In this document: in pieces, positions 23,269-33,761 of the stretch
How positions within the stretch are numbered: the stretch's first letter is position 1
Layout of the letters: each line of letters opens with the position of its first letter
NCBI RefSeq assembly: GCF_014851805.1
Contig: NZ_JACVAK010000002.1
Location: forward strand, 434,001 to 498,000
Source: Pseudoxanthomonas sp. PXM02
GTDB taxonomy: Bacteria > Pseudomonadota > Gammaproteobacteria > Xanthomonadales > Xanthomonadaceae
Length of the DNA stretch: 64,000 nucleotides
Reading direction: 5' to 3'
Notes under the pieces: model-generated
Database searches by the model: none
Seen by the model: only the letters and a program-made list of their open reading frames with translations
Told to the model about the DNA's origin: nothing
Position numbers and translations under genes: made by a program

Positions 23269-24165
23269 TCACTGCAGTCGGCTTGGCGCGTCCACATCGA
23301 CCTTGGGCTGGCTGAAAAGTTCCGAGATCTGCTGAGGGGAAAACCGGTATTCCTGCCCACAGAACTCGCAACGGACTTCAGCCACGCCGTCGGCCAGTGC
23401 GGCCGTCGCCTCTTGCTGCCCCAACGACTGCAGCATGCTCTCCACCCGTTCACGTGAACAAGAGCAGCCGAAGCGAATTGAGCGCTGGGTCAGGGTTTGC
23501 GGCGATTCTTCATGGAACAGGCGGTGCAGCAAGTCCAGGACCGGGGTGGCGAGCAGTTCCGACTCGCCCAGCGTATCGAACAGCGCACCGACCCGATTCC
23601 AGCCGTCGTCATCGCCCTCGTCGCCGGGCAGCTTCTGCAACATAAGGCCGCAAGCCCGCTCGCGGTCCGCCGCCAGCAGCAGGCGCGTGGGGAGCTGTTC
23701 GGACTGTCGGAAATAGTCCTCGAAGGCTTCCGCCAGACGGCTGGCCTGCAGGCCGACCAAGCTCTGGTAGCGCTGCGGCTCGCGCGGATCCAGCCCGGGG
23801 TTTTCGATGGTGATGGCCAGCAGGGCGTCATCACCGAGGTCCCGCAGGTCACGCGGCGCATCCTGGTTCTCGGAGAGCTGAGCGATGCCGCGTACGGTGC
23901 CCGCCGCGGTGCACTCGGCGAACAGGCCACGCAGGTTGCCCTGGCTGCGCAACTGGATCGAGAGCCGGCCATCGACCTTGGTGTGGCCGGTGAACAGCAC
24001 GGCGGCTGCGCTTGCCTCGCCCAGCAGTTCGCGCGCTGCCGCCGGATAGTCGGTGCGCCCGGCCACCGTCTGCCAGGTCTCGTCCAGCCGTACGGCCACG
24101 CCACGGACGCCGGCGGCAGGCAAGAGGAAGCGGGTCAGAGTGTCGGGGGACGCGTCGGCGGTCAT
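23269..24165 (-). CDS. hslO: Hsp33 redox-regulated chaperone
   Basis: 298 aa from the ATG at 24165; upstream codons are intergenic sequence. A cytoplasmic holdase that is activated when its C-terminal zinc centre is oxidised. The N-terminal substrate-binding fold carries the conserved TGHTKVDGRLSIQLRSQG segment near residue 60 and GLLFAE-like NLRGLFAECTAAG near 78. The redox switch is intact: CSCS near residue 234 and CEFC near 267, with the four Zn-binding cysteines. Length and motif order are normal for the family. It is divergent from the mtgA operon, 83 nt from the short ORF that precedes it. Confidence 0.95.
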   Translation of the reverse strand: MTADASPDTLTRFLLPAAGVRGVAVRLDETWQTVAGRTDYPAAARELLGEASAAAVLFTGHTKVDGRLSIQLRSQGNLRGLFAECTAAGTVRGIAQLSENQDAPRDLRDLGDDALLAITIENPGLDPREPQRYQSLVGLQASRLAEAFEDYFRQSEQLPTRLLLAADRERACGLMLQKLPGDEGDDDGWNRVGALFDTLGESELLATPVLDLLHRLFHEESPQTLTQRSIRFGCSCSRERVESMLQSLGQQEATAALADGVAEVRCEFCGQEYRFSPQQISELFSQPKVDVDAPSRLQ

Positions 24166-24248
24166 GGGAATCCGTGCAGGGAATGCGGGGTGGGTGGGCG
24201 TCTCGGCATAATGCCGAGATACGCACATCACAAAGGGGAACCGACACG

Positions 24249-24293
24249 ATGGGGGCAACCAACACCATCCTCAAGATCCGGCTGGCCCGATGA
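24249..24293 (+). CDS. 14-codon ORF overlapping the mtgA start (possible leader peptide)
   Basis: ATG at 24249 preceded by AAAGGGGAACCGACACG, the best ribosome-binding sequence in the region, encodes [14 protein letters not shown] and ends with a TGA that overlaps the mtgA ATG (ATGA, 24290-24293). The mtgA start itself has no recognisable Shine-Dalgarno sequence. The peptide could serve to bring ribosomes to mtgA by coupling. It is not homologous to anything I recognise. Confidence 0.4.
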   Translation: MGATNTILKIRLAR

Positions 24294-25063
24294 GCACGGC
24301 AACGGTCGCAACGGTGCCGCGCCGACGACGCTGGTTCCGATGGCTGCTGGCACTGCCGTTCCTGTTCGGAGCGGCGAGCATCCTGCAGGTCGTGGTGCTC
24401 CGGTTCGTGGATCCGCCGTTCACGGCGTTCATGGCGGCGCGGGTGATCGAGGCGTGGGGGCAGGGCGAGTTCGGTTTCCGCGTGGCCTACGATTGGCGCG
24501 ACCTGGATCGCATGGCGCCCAGCCTGCCGCTGTCGATGGTGGCCGCGGAGGACCAGAACTTCGCGATCCACCATGGGTTCGACCTGGGCGCGATCGAGAA
24601 AGCGCGGGTCCACAATCGCAAGATGGTCGAGCGCGCCGAGAAGCGCGGACGGCCGGTGACGCGCCTGCGGGGGGCCAGCACCATCAGCCAGCAGGTGGCG
24701 AAGAACCTGTTCCTCTGGCAGGGCACGAATCGTGTCTCGCGCTGGGCCCGTAAGGGACTGGAAGCCTGGTACACGGTGTTGATCGAAACCCTGTGGCCGA
24801 AGCGCCGGATTCTGGAGGTCTACGCGAACGTCGCCGAGTTCGGTGATGGCGTGTATGGCGGGCAGGCGGCGGCGCGAAGCTACTGGGGCAAGGATGCAGG
24901 TCGACTGACGGCCAATGAAAGCGCGCGTCTCGCGGCCGTGCTGCCATCGCCGCGCCGGTATAACGCGCACCGTCCCGGTCCTTATGTGCAGCGCCGCGCC
25001 GCCGGCATCCAGCGGCAGGTCCGGCAGATTGGCGGCGTCGCGTATCTCGAGGCACTGCAATGA
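24290..25063 (+). CDS. mtgA: Monofunctional biosynthetic peptidoglycan transglycosylase
   Basis: 257 aa, GT51 family. It polymerises lipid II into glycan strands at the periplasmic face of the inner membrane. One N-terminal transmembrane helix (~17-40) follows a basic RRRRWFRW stretch. The catalytic EDQNF lies near residue 86 (first Glu), and [16 protein letters not shown] near 128 and [20 protein letters not shown] near 170 (second catalytic Glu region) complete the family motifs. No transpeptidase domain, as expected for MtgA. It overlaps the next gene by ATGA and the preceding 14-codon ORF in the same way. Confidence 0.95.
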   Translation: MSTATVATVPRRRRWFRWLLALPFLFGAASILQVVVLRFVDPPFTAFMAARVIEAWGQGEFGFRVAYDWRDLDRMAPSLPLSMVAAEDQNFAIHHGFDLGAIEKARVHNRKMVERAEKRGRPVTRLRGASTISQQVAKNLFLWQGTNRVSRWARKGLEAWYTVLIETLWPKRRILEVYANVAEFGDGVYGGQAAARSYWGKDAGRLTANESARLAAVLPSPRRYNAHRPGPYVQRRAAGIQRQVRQIGGVAYLEALQ

Positions 25064-26100
25064 ACCACCAGGGTCCTTGGCAGGTCACCGTGGTGGTGGC
25101 CGCCTACAACGAAGCGCAAGCGCTGCCGCTGCTGCATCCGCGCGTCATGGCGGCGCTGGATGCGCTGGATGGCGTGCAGGGACGCGTGCTGTATGTCGAC
25201 GACGGCAGTCGTGACGCCACGTGGCCGGTGATGTGCGCGCTGGCGGCGGCTGACCCGAGCGTGTCGGTGCTGCGGCTTTCGCGCAACTTCGGCAAGGAGG
25301 CGGCGCTGACCGCGGGCCTGGACCGTGTCGAGAGCGGCGCGGCGCTGATCCTGGATGCCGACGGGCAGGATCCGCCGGAGCTGATCGGCGAGTTCGTGCG
25401 GGAGTGGCAGGCCGGCTACGACAACGTGCACGGCACGCGCGTCGAGCGCGATGGCGAGGGCTGGTTGAAGCGCGCCACCGCGCATGCGTTCTACCGCGTG
25501 ATCGGTCGCCTGTCGAAGACGCCGATCCCGGCCGACACCGGTGACTTCCGCCTGCTGTCGCCGCGCGCGCTGGCCGCATTGCGCGAACTGCGCGAGCGGC
25601 ACCGTTTCATGAAGGGGTTGTTCGGCTGGGTGGGCTTCAACCAGAAAGCACTGCCTTACCATCGCGAGGCTCGCGTGGCAGGCAACAGCAGCTTCGGTTT
25701 CTGGAAGCTGTGGAACTTCGCGCTGGAGGGCATCACCAGCTTCACCACCGCGCCGTTGCGCGTGGCGACCTACCTGGGCGTGCTGACCGCGCTGCTGGCA
25801 TTCGCCTTCGCGATCTATATCGTGGGCAAGGCCCTGCTGTTTGGCGACCCGGTGGCGGGTTGGCCGACGATGATGACCGTGATCCTCTTCATGGGCGGCG
25901 TGCAGTTAGTGGCGCTGGGCCTGATCGGCGAGTACCTGGGCCGCCTGTACGAGGAATCCAAACAGCGCCCGCTGTACCTGGTCGATGCATGGCAACCCGC
26001 GTCGGCAGGAGTATCCTTGGCCGGGCCAGATCGGCCCGCTCCCTTTCCAGGAGATCGCCATGCGCACGGTTCGTCAGTTGCTGGGGGCCAAGACCCCTGA
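25060..26100 (+). CDS. GT2 glycosyltransferase, membrane-bound (polyprenyl-phosphate sugar transferase type)
   Basis: 346 aa. The GT-A domain occupies ~8-230: [28 protein letters not shown] (DD pair near residue 50), the metal-binding [10 protein letters not shown] near 103 and [12 protein letters not shown] near 160. Two transmembrane helices follow at ~240-265 and ~275-300. The architecture is that of undecaprenyl-phosphate glycosyltransferases (DPM1/ArnC/GtrB type), which load a sugar onto a lipid carrier at the inner membrane. The last ~25 residues ([16 protein letters not shown]..) are encoded by sequence that also holds the start of the CBS gene, and look like run-on rather than domain. 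Overlaps mtgA by 4 nt. Confidence 0.88.
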   Translation: MNHQGPWQVTVVVAAYNEAQALPLLHPRVMAALDALDGVQGRVLYVDDGSRDATWPVMCALAAADPSVSVLRLSRNFGKEAALTAGLDRVESGAALILDADGQDPPELIGEFVREWQAGYDNVHGTRVERDGEGWLKRATAHAFYRVIGRLSKTPIPADTGDFRLLSPRALAALRELRERHRFMKGLFGWVGFNQKALPYHREARVAGNSSFGFWKLWNFALEGITSFTTAPLRVATYLGVLTALLAFAFAIYIVGKALLFGDPVAGWPTMMTVILFMGGVQLVALGLIGEYLGRLYEESKQRPLYLVDAWQPASAGVSLAGPDRPAPFPGDRHAHGSSVAGGQDP

Positions 26101-26488
26101 AGTCTTCGCGGTATCCCCGGACGCTTCAGTCCTCGATGCCATCAAGTTGATGGCCGAGAAGGGGGTTGGCGCAGTACTCGCCATGCAGGGCCCGCGACTG
26201 TGCGGCATCGTGTCCGAGCGCGACTACGCACGCAAGGTCGTGCTGCAGGGGCGCTCGTCATCGAATACGCCGGTGCGCGACATCATGACGGCGAAGGTGG
26301 TGACGGTGCGGCCTGACGACAGTGTCGATCACTGCATGCAGGTCGTCACCGAGCACCGAATCCGCCACCTGCCGGTCGCGGAGGGCGATGCCATCGTTGG
26401 TGTCATCTCGATCGGCGATCTGGTGAAGGCGGTGATCGAAGACCAGCAGGTGGAACTCGACCAGTTGCAGCGCTACATCGCCAGCTGA
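26060..26488 (+). CDS. CBS-pair domain protein
   Basis: 142 aa from the ATG at 26060, preceded by CCAGGAGATCGCC. Almost all of the protein is one CBS pair: the first motif FAVSPDASVLDAIKLM..GVGAVLAM..LCGIVSERDYARKV, the second MTAKVVTVRPDDSVDHCMQVV..RIRHLPVAEGDAIVGVISIGDLVKA. CBS pairs bind adenine nucleotides and usually act as small regulatory proteins. No catalytic domain is attached. The start lies 41 nt inside the end of the glycosyltransferase gene, so the two are translationally linked, but a functional connection is not obvious. Confidence 0.9.
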   Translation: MRTVRQLLGAKTPEVFAVSPDASVLDAIKLMAEKGVGAVLAMQGPRLCGIVSERDYARKVVLQGRSSSNTPVRDIMTAKVVTVRPDDSVDHCMQVVTEHRIRHLPVAEGDAIVGVISIGDLVKAVIEDQQVELDQLQRYIAS

Positions 26489-26494
26489 TCCGCG

Positions 26495-28444
26495 TTACTT
26501 AGCGTACTGCCCGCCGCAGGCGCTGTCCTCGCCCGGGCCCACCTCGATCGTGGCCAGCAGCGCCGCCGGCGGCGTGATGGTGCCCAGCGCCACGGCTACG
26601 GCGCCGCGCAGTCCCAGGCGCTTGAAGTCCGGGCGGAACGAGGGATCCCTGAACGTTCCGCCGATGACCAAAGGCGACCGCAACGCCAGGATGCTGCGGT
26701 CCTTAGGACGCGGCCGCATCTCCAGATCCAGCGTCTCGTCCTTCAGGCTGACCTGGCCCTTGCCGACGATGATGGTGTCGCTGGTGTCGAAGGCCAGCGT
26801 GCGCGTCTGCATCACGCCACCCTTCACCGCGAAGTCGCCGAAGGCGCAGCGCACCGGCACGGTCTTGTCCTTGGTCACCAGGAACTTCAGTGCCTCGGCG
26901 ATATCCAGCCCCGCCAGTTCCATCAGCAGGTTGCTGATCTGGCCGCGTCCCATGCCGACGGCAATGTCGCCATCGGCCGTGCCAAGGATGCCGGCGATCG
27001 AGTTGCCGGTGCCGGCCAGCGTCAGGTCGCCGCCAATGCGGCCGATGGCGGTCTTCGTCAGTTCGGCATTCGGGAACAACTCGCCCAGGTCGAGCCCGCG
27101 CACGGTGATCTTCGCGTTGGTGCGGATGGTGTCGGTGCGAGCGTCCATGCGGATCTGCGAACGGATGTCGCCCTGCGCAACGCCAAAGTTCAACGGTTCC
27201 AGTCGCAGCAGGCCCGCATCCAGCAGCAGGTGCGCGTCCATGTCGTCGATCGGCAGGCTAGGTGCGTTGATCCGGTGCGCCTTCCAGCGCACGTCGGCAT
27301 CCATCGCGCGCAGCTTGACGAGGTCGTAGGGCGTATCCGGCAGCACGCGCGCATCGGCTGCGACGGCGGCCGCTTCCGCACGCTGCTCCGCATTGCTGGC
27401 CTCGCTGCCACCGGTCTGCGGGGGCGCGCCGACGAAGCCGGCCAGGTCGTCGAAGTCCAGTCGCTTGGATACCAGATTCGCCTTGAGCAGCGGGCGTTCG
27501 CGACCGACCGTGACGCTGGCCGAACCACCGAGGTCGCTGTCGCCGACGACACCGGCAAAGTCTTCGTAGTTCCAGGTGTTGCCGTCGCGCGTGAAGCGAC
27601 CGTCCAGCCGGTAGGGCGGCGAGGGCGGCGTGGCGACACCGATCAGCGGGAACAGGTCTTCCAGGTTCTGCCCGGCCAGCATCAGCTTCAGATCGAAGTC
27701 GCGCAGGCGGAACGGGTCGAGCAGGGTGCCGCGCGCATGGGCGCGGGTGGGTCCGGCGGTCGCACGCAGGTCGATGCGGTAGGGCTTGTCGGTATCGCGC
27801 AGGGCCAGCGGAGACGCCACCTGGCCGGCCAGCGTGAAGCGGTTGCCTGCCCAGCGGCCCTTGCCTTCCACGTCGACGGCGGATGCCTCGTCCGGTGTCG
27901 GGGCTTTCGCGCTGTCCAGCGTGATGTCGACATCGGTCTTCGTCTTCGGGTCGAGGAACAGCAGACGGCCGTCGTCGATCCAGAGGTCGCGGAACGTCGT
28001 TCGACTTTCACCACTCGTGTCGCCGAAGACCCAGTTGCCCGTGCCGTCGGGTCCTGTTTCCAGTCGCAGCTGAGGCTTCGTCAGGTGGATGCGCGGAATG
28101 CGGGTCTCGCGTTTGAACACCAGCGGTAACACTTCCACGCTCAGTTCCGCACGATCGACCGCCGCCATCGTCGGCACCTTCGACCACGTGGCGTTGCCGA
28201 AGGTCAGCGCATCACCGCTTACGGTCGTTACACGGCCAAGATCGACGTCCAGGTCGCCGGCGATGTGGAAGCTGCGCCCGGTCTGCCGCTCGACGACCCA
28301 CTCGATCGGGCGGCGCAACCAGTTCCATTCGAACAGGATCGCCACCACCACGATGATCGCCGCCACGACACCGAGGATGACGGCACTCGTCTTCGAGAGA
28401 GGACGCAGAGCGAAGCGGCGACGTGGGGAAGGCGCGGCGTTCAT
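26495..28444 (-). CDS. AsmA-family inner-membrane-anchored protein
   Basis: 649 aa. One transmembrane helix at ~20-42 follows a basic N-terminus; the rest is periplasmic. The AsmA N-terminal motif region (RPIEWVVERQTGRSFHIAGDLDVDLGRV, read in parts, near residue 45) and the C-terminal AsmA_2 region (DGDIAVGMGRGQISNLLMELAGLDI near 500, FGDFAVKGGVMQTRTLAFDTSD near 560) are clear. AsmA-like proteins form long beta-taco bridges implicated in phospholipid transport to the outer membrane. It ends 6 nt from the convergent CBS gene and stands alone on its strand with a hemolysin-III-type gene upstream. Confidence 0.88.
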   Translation of the reverse strand: MNAAPSPRRRFALRPLSKTSAVILGVVAAIIVVVAILFEWNWLRRPIEWVVERQTGRSFHIAGDLDVDLGRVTTVSGDALTFGNATWSKVPTMAAVDRAELSVEVLPLVFKRETRIPRIHLTKPQLRLETGPDGTGNWVFGDTSGESRTTFRDLWIDDGRLLFLDPKTKTDVDITLDSAKAPTPDEASAVDVEGKGRWAGNRFTLAGQVASPLALRDTDKPYRIDLRATAGPTRAHARGTLLDPFRLRDFDLKLMLAGQNLEDLFPLIGVATPPSPPYRLDGRFTRDGNTWNYEDFAGVVGDSDLGGSASVTVGRERPLLKANLVSKRLDFDDLAGFVGAPPQTGGSEASNAEQRAEAAAVAADARVLPDTPYDLVKLRAMDADVRWKAHRINAPSLPIDDMDAHLLLDAGLLRLEPLNFGVAQGDIRSQIRMDARTDTIRTNAKITVRGLDLGELFPNAELTKTAIGRIGGDLTLAGTGNSIAGILGTADGDIAVGMGRGQISNLLMELAGLDIAEALKFLVTKDKTVPVRCAFGDFAVKGGVMQTRTLAFDTSDTIIVGKGQVSLKDETLDLEMRPRPKDRSILALRSPLVIGGTFRDPSFRPDFKRLGLRGAVAVALGTITPPAALLATIEVGPGEDSACGGQYAK

Positions 28445-28530
28445 GGCCCCATGGTTGGGGACCGCGCGTTCACGTACCGCGAAACAGGATTTTCTGGTTC
28501 ATGTGCGGGACACGAACGTCGATGCGCGTT

Positions 28531-29223
28531 TCACGCCAGGCGGGGCAACAGCACCTGCTGGGTAACGGCCACGAAGTGGCAGACGCTGCCGCCGATCACG
28601 AAGAGATGCCAGATCGCATGCGAGTAGGGGATCGATTCGCGGTGATAGAAGAAGGTGCCCAGCGTGTAGAACAGGCCGCCTGCCAGCAGCCAGCCGAGCG
28701 TCCACGGATCGACCGACGTCAGCAGCGGCTTGATCGCCACGACGACCAGCCAGCCCATCGCGATGTAGATGATGGTCGACAACAGTTTGAAGCGGCCGGT
28801 ATAGAACAGCTTGAAGATCACGCCGGCAATGGCGATCGTCCAGATCGCGACGAACAGGCCCCAGCCCCACGGACCGCGCAGGCCGATCAGGGTGAACGGC
28901 GTATAGGTACCCGCGATCAGCAGATAGATCGCGCAGTGATCGAACACCTTCAGCCGGCCTTTCGCCACCGGGTGCTGGATGGCGTGGTACAGCGTGGACG
29001 CCGTGTAGAGCAGCAGCAGGGTGACGCCGAACACGATCGAGGCACCGAGCTGCCAGCCGTCGCCGTGGATCGCCGCCAGGGTGATCAGCACCGCGCCGCC
29101 GGCCAGTGCGAGTACCGCGCCCAGCCCATGCGTCAGCGCGCTGGCAATCTCGTCGCGCAGGTCGACCAGATGATCGGCCCGCTTGCGGTTGCGCAGGGTC
29201 TGGAAGGAAGTCGGCTTGCTCAT
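28531..29223 (-). CDS. Hemolysin III / PAQR-like seven-helix membrane protein
   Basis: 230 aa with seven predicted transmembrane helices. The conserved metal-site features of the HlyIII/PAQR family are present: STLYHA near residue 77, FDHCAIYLLIAGTYTPF near 95 with Asp and His, and SHAIWHLFVIGGSVCHF near 201. In Gram-negative bacteria this family (TrhA/YqfA) is linked to membrane-lipid homeostasis; the name hemolysin III is historical. Typical length. It sits 86 nt upstream of the AsmA gene on the same strand, which would fit a shared envelope-lipid role, but spacing allows separate promoters. Confidence 0.9.
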   Translation of the reverse strand: MSKPTSFQTLRNRKRADHLVDLRDEIASALTHGLGAVLALAGGAVLITLAAIHGDGWQLGASIVFGVTLLLLYTASTLYHAIQHPVAKGRLKVFDHCAIYLLIAGTYTPFTLIGLRGPWGWGLFVAIWTIAIAGVIFKLFYTGRFKLLSTIIYIAMGWLVVVAIKPLLTSVDPWTLGWLLAGGLFYTLGTFFYHRESIPYSHAIWHLFVIGGSVCHFVAVTQQVLLPRLA

Positions 29224-29337
29224 GGCGCCACGTTACCGCAATGCAGCACGTGGTGCATGGACCGTCCGGCGATCCGTCAGCCGGTGTCGGGTTTCGGGAT
29301 GTCCCCGCCAACCCGGCACCGGTCGACGCGTGCGTGA

Positions 29338-29580
29338 TCAGATCGCGGCGGCGCCGCTCAGTGCCGCCATGTCGGGGCGGAACACCAGACAAAGTGCAAG
29401 GCCGGCGAGGAACAGGATCAGTGGGATCTTGTTCTGGGCGAAGTTCTTGATGCCGTAGTAGATCGTGTAGAAGCCACAGATGAAACAGAAGACGGCGGCC
29501 AGCGCACCATCCTTCTTCGCGGCGTTCACGGTCATCCAGATCGCGCCCGCCAGCACCAGCACCACCCCAAGAAAGTACAT
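29338..29580 (-). CDS. Small two- or three-helix membrane protein, unknown
   Basis: 80 aa, starting at ATG 29580 after GGGGAGAGGGCG, a good ribosome site. Three hydrophobic stretches (~2-20, ~26-45, ~52-67) separated by NAAKKDG and KNFAQNK loops make it almost entirely membrane-embedded. Codon usage and a proper ribosome site support a real gene. It lies 114 nt upstream of the hemolysin-III-like gene on the same strand. I do not recognise a named family. Confidence 0.65.
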   Translation of the reverse strand: MYFLGVVLVLAGAIWMTVNAAKKDGALAAVFCFICGFYTIYYGIKNFAQNKIPLILFLAGLALCLVFRPDMAALSGAAAI

Positions 29581-29726
29581 CGCCCTCTCCCCGTTGCGCC
29601 GCCGGATGGCGGTCCGGCGAAGCCTAGCGGATCAATGTCGCCGGCGGGATGCCGCAAGGAAATACGCGCACCGAACGTAACCCGCAAGACACGTCCTGCG
29701 GGTGGTCGTCCTGCGCAAGGGCCCGA

Positions 29727-31343
<1,617 letters not shown>

Positions 31344-31423
31344 GGGGCGGACGCCCGGACGGGCGCTGAAGGAGCGGGAAGGCGGCGATTATAGCGGCCG
31401 GGACGCAGGCCGGCCCTGCTGGC

Positions 31424-32350
31424 TCAGCGGCCGGCGGGGAACTGCAGCTGGCCCAGCGGCCCGAACATGCGGAACGGCACCGATTCCAGCCGCATGCCGC
31501 GGTTGGCCTGCACCACGAAATGCAGGTGTGGCGCGGTCGAGAAGCCGGTGTTGCCGGACAGGCCGATGTACTGGCCCTTGCGGACGTACTGGCCCACGCG
31601 CACCTGCGCGCCCTCGGCCTTGAGGTGCGCATACAGCGCCATGCTCCCGTCGCTGTGCAGGATGCGGATGAAATTGGCACGGCCGCCGTATTTCTCGCGG
31701 TTCAGGCCGGCCTTGTCGAAGTCCGATTCCACCTGCATCACCAGACCCTCGCGCGCCGCCACGATGCGGGTGCCTTCGGGCACCGCGAAATCCACCGCGT
31801 GAAGGTTCTGCACGTCGCTGTGGCTGAAGCGGCCGCCCGGGCCCTGGTCGACCCGGACGCGGCCGTAGTCGAACGGCAGGCGGTACTCGTAGTCCTGTGG
31901 CTGGCTGGCCGGGTCGCCGGGCATGCCGTCCAGGGTCAGTTCGAAGTCGCCACCACGCAGCGGGTCGGTCACGCTGATGTTGGCCACCAGCACGCTGCTG
32001 CGCGCCGGGACCACGGCACGCGCGGGCAGGGCGGGGGCGCTGCGGACGTCACGCTGGCGGCGGAAGCCTAGCTGCACCTCCACGGGACCGTGCATCAGGT
32101 TGTCGGCCCAGGCCTGGTAGCGCGCGCCCTGCTTCTCCAGCCGCAGGCGTACCAGCGCGCTGGGCGGGTTGCGGAAGCGCATGACGTCCACCCCGCTGCC
32201 GGCCAGCTGGTCCGGTGGCGGCGGCTGGTCGCCGTACTGCGTGTAGCCCTGCTTGTCCTTCCAGCGGTACAGGCGGGCAGCGCCCAGGTCGCCGATGCTG
32301 CCGACCAGCACCGCGACGCCGCAGGCCAGGGCCAGCAGGCGCGCGTTCAC
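31424..32350 (-). CDS. M23 (LytM) family metallopeptidase with N-terminal DUF4124 region
   Basis: 308 aa from a GTG at 32350, which overlaps the stop of the upstream gene (GTGA); no ATG lies near and the residues that follow form a signal peptide (NARLLALACGVAVLVGSIGDLGAA). Next comes LYRWKDKQGYTQYGDQPPPP, the DUF4124 signature often found at the mature N-terminus of secreted Xanthomonadaceae proteins. The LytM domain occupies ~170-300 with the zinc ligands in LHAVDFA near 190, and HLHFVV near 275. It probably cleaves peptidoglycan cross-bridges in the periplasm, or is an activator of amidases; catalytic His and Asp are present, which favours activity. Confidence 0.88.
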   Translation of the reverse strand: MNARLLALACGVAVLVGSIGDLGAARLYRWKDKQGYTQYGDQPPPPDQLAGSGVDVMRFRNPPSALVRLRLEKQGARYQAWADNLMHGPVEVQLGFRRQRDVRSAPALPARAVVPARSSVLVANISVTDPLRGGDFELTLDGMPGDPASQPQDYEYRLPFDYGRVRVDQGPGGRFSHSDVQNLHAVDFAVPEGTRIVAAREGLVMQVESDFDKAGLNREKYGGRANFIRILHSDGSMALYAHLKAEGAQVRVGQYVRKGQYIGLSGNTGFSTAPHLHFVVQANRGMRLESVPFRMFGPLGQLQFPAGR

Positions 32351-33441
32351 CGCGGGCAGCCGCCTTGCAGGTCGAGCGCGCGGGCGATGTCGCGCAGGTC
32401 GAAGGCGGCCAGCGAGGCATCGTTGTGCAGCGCGAACAGCGCGCCGGCGGGGAAGCGCTTCGTCGGCATCGCGTAGACGGTCTCGCCGTCGGTGTTCGAG
32501 GTGACCTTGCCGGAGAACACGCCGGCGGGGGCCAGCGTGGCGCGGTCGAACACGCGGAAGCGGGTCGGCGTCAGCTGGTCCACCGCGATCCAGTAGCCGT
32601 CTTCGGTGCTGCATGACCACAGCGCAATGCCCTCGGCATCGGCATCGAACACCGGCAGGCTGTGTCCGTTGTAGGTGCCGGTGGCCAACCGGTAGTCGCG
32701 CAGGGTGGAGCCGACGCGCCGGTCTTCCTCGGCGATCAGCAGCCGGCCGTGCGCCGGATCGCCGGCGATGGACTCGACCATCCGCAGCGCGCCCGCTGCG
32801 CCGGTGTCGCCGAACTGGCCCAGCAGCCGGGTTTCCAGCTTGCCGCCTTCCTCCACGCGCACCTGGAACCGCTTCACGCGTCCATCCAGTTCCGCCATCG
32901 GGGGCAGGGTCATGGTGCGGAAATCGGCCATGAAGCTGTCGGTGACGAACAGTTCCAGTTCGCCCGGCGCGGTCTCGTGCACCCACAGACCGTACGGCGA
33001 GCGCAGGACGTCGGCGCCAAAGGCGCCCAGCGGCGCGAACTCCGGCAGGCGGAAGGCCTGCACCCGGTGGTTGTCGCGCTCGGCCACGAACAGCAGGTCG
33101 CCGAATACCGCGATGCCGTTCGGCCGGTTGAACTGGCCCACCGCGCTGCCTGGCGCACCGACCGTACGCAGGCGCTGGCCGGTGTCGGCGTCGTAGACGG
33201 CCAGGTGGTGGGTGGCCTTGGCGGTGGCGATCAGCCAGACCTGCCCGGCCTCGGTCGGCCAGGCGACCAGCGAGTCCAGTTCGTCCCCGGCGACGGGGTC
33301 CGAGACCCAGGCTTCCGGAATGACGGCATCGGCCGCCGTTTTCGGCGGGGGAGCGGGGGGCGTGGAAGTGTGGACGGGGGCGGTGGAACAGGCGGCCAGC
33401 AAGGCTGCGCACAGGCCGCCCAGGAGGAGATTCCGGGTCAT
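32347..33441 (-). CDS. Phytase-like beta-propeller lipoprotein
   Basis: 364 aa. A lipoprotein signal peptide ends LLAAC (lipobox, Cys18), followed by a Pro-rich linker. The rest is a six-bladed propeller pattern: VWLIATAKATHHLAVYDADTG near residue 68, NRPNGIAVFGDLLFVAERDNHRVQ near 105, GRLLIAEEDRRVG near 232, and EGIALWSCSTEDGYWIAVDQ near 268, as in bacterial beta-propeller 3-phytases. It would release phosphate from phytate or related esters at the cell envelope. Conservation of each calcium site is not verified, so phytase activity is inferred. Overlaps the M23 gene by 4 nt. Confidence 0.75.
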   Translation of the reverse strand: MTRNLLLGGLCAALLAACSTAPVHTSTPPAPPPKTAADAVIPEAWVSDPVAGDELDSLVAWPTEAGQVWLIATAKATHHLAVYDADTGQRLRTVGAPGSAVGQFNRPNGIAVFGDLLFVAERDNHRVQAFRLPEFAPLGAFGADVLRSPYGLWVHETAPGELELFVTDSFMADFRTMTLPPMAELDGRVKRFQVRVEEGGKLETRLLGQFGDTGAAGALRMVESIAGDPAHGRLLIAEEDRRVGSTLRDYRLATGTYNGHSLPVFDADAEGIALWSCSTEDGYWIAVDQLTPTRFRVFDRATLAPAGVFSGKVTSNTDGETVYAMPTKRFPAGALFALHNDASLAAFDLRDIARALDLQGGCPR

Positions 33442-33556
33442 GTCATGAATTATGCGGCATCGCCCGACCTGCCGGCAGGGCGACCGCGGTCAAAATCCAT
33501 CGCTTCATCCGAATAAAGCGATTGACATCCGCCGACGGGCTGGGCAAAGTACGTCC

Positions 33557-33669
33557 ACCATCGAGACCGGCAGAGGGACAGGCCCGAAGAAGCCGGGGCA
33601 GCCAGCGACGCGCAAGCGCCGTGGTGGTGCCAAATCCTGCGGGGACCTCAGCGTCTGCCGGAAGATGGT
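33557..33669 (+). promoter_or_regulatory. SAM-I (S-box) riboswitch
   Basis: P1 pairs ACCATC (33557-33562) with GATGGT (33664-33669). Between them the S-box core is easy to follow: CGAGACCGGC, GAGGGACAGGCCCGAAGAAGCC, GGGGCAGCC, and later GGTGGTGCCAAATCCTGC with the family's invariant GCCAA-TCC element. It lies 92 nt ahead of metX in the leader of the methionine operon, where repression by S-adenosylmethionine makes biological sense. No terminator with a T-run follows; short hairpins (CCGTGC..GCACGG and CGAGCT..AGCTCG) lie downstream, so control of translation initiation is more likely. The rest of the 320-bp gap 33442-33761 shows no gene. Confidence 0.85.
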
Positions 33670-33761
33670 TCGTACCGTGCCCTCGCACGGCGAACGCGAG
33701 CTCCGCGAAGCTCGGTGGTGCAGTCCCGTCCCGCAAGGGATCACGCCCACCGGATGCCGCC

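Noticed and set aside
29664-29705. Hairpin CCCGCA..TGCGGG between prfC and the small membrane protein as a prfC terminator
   Set aside because: Only a 6-bp stem and no proper T-run follows on the minus strand.
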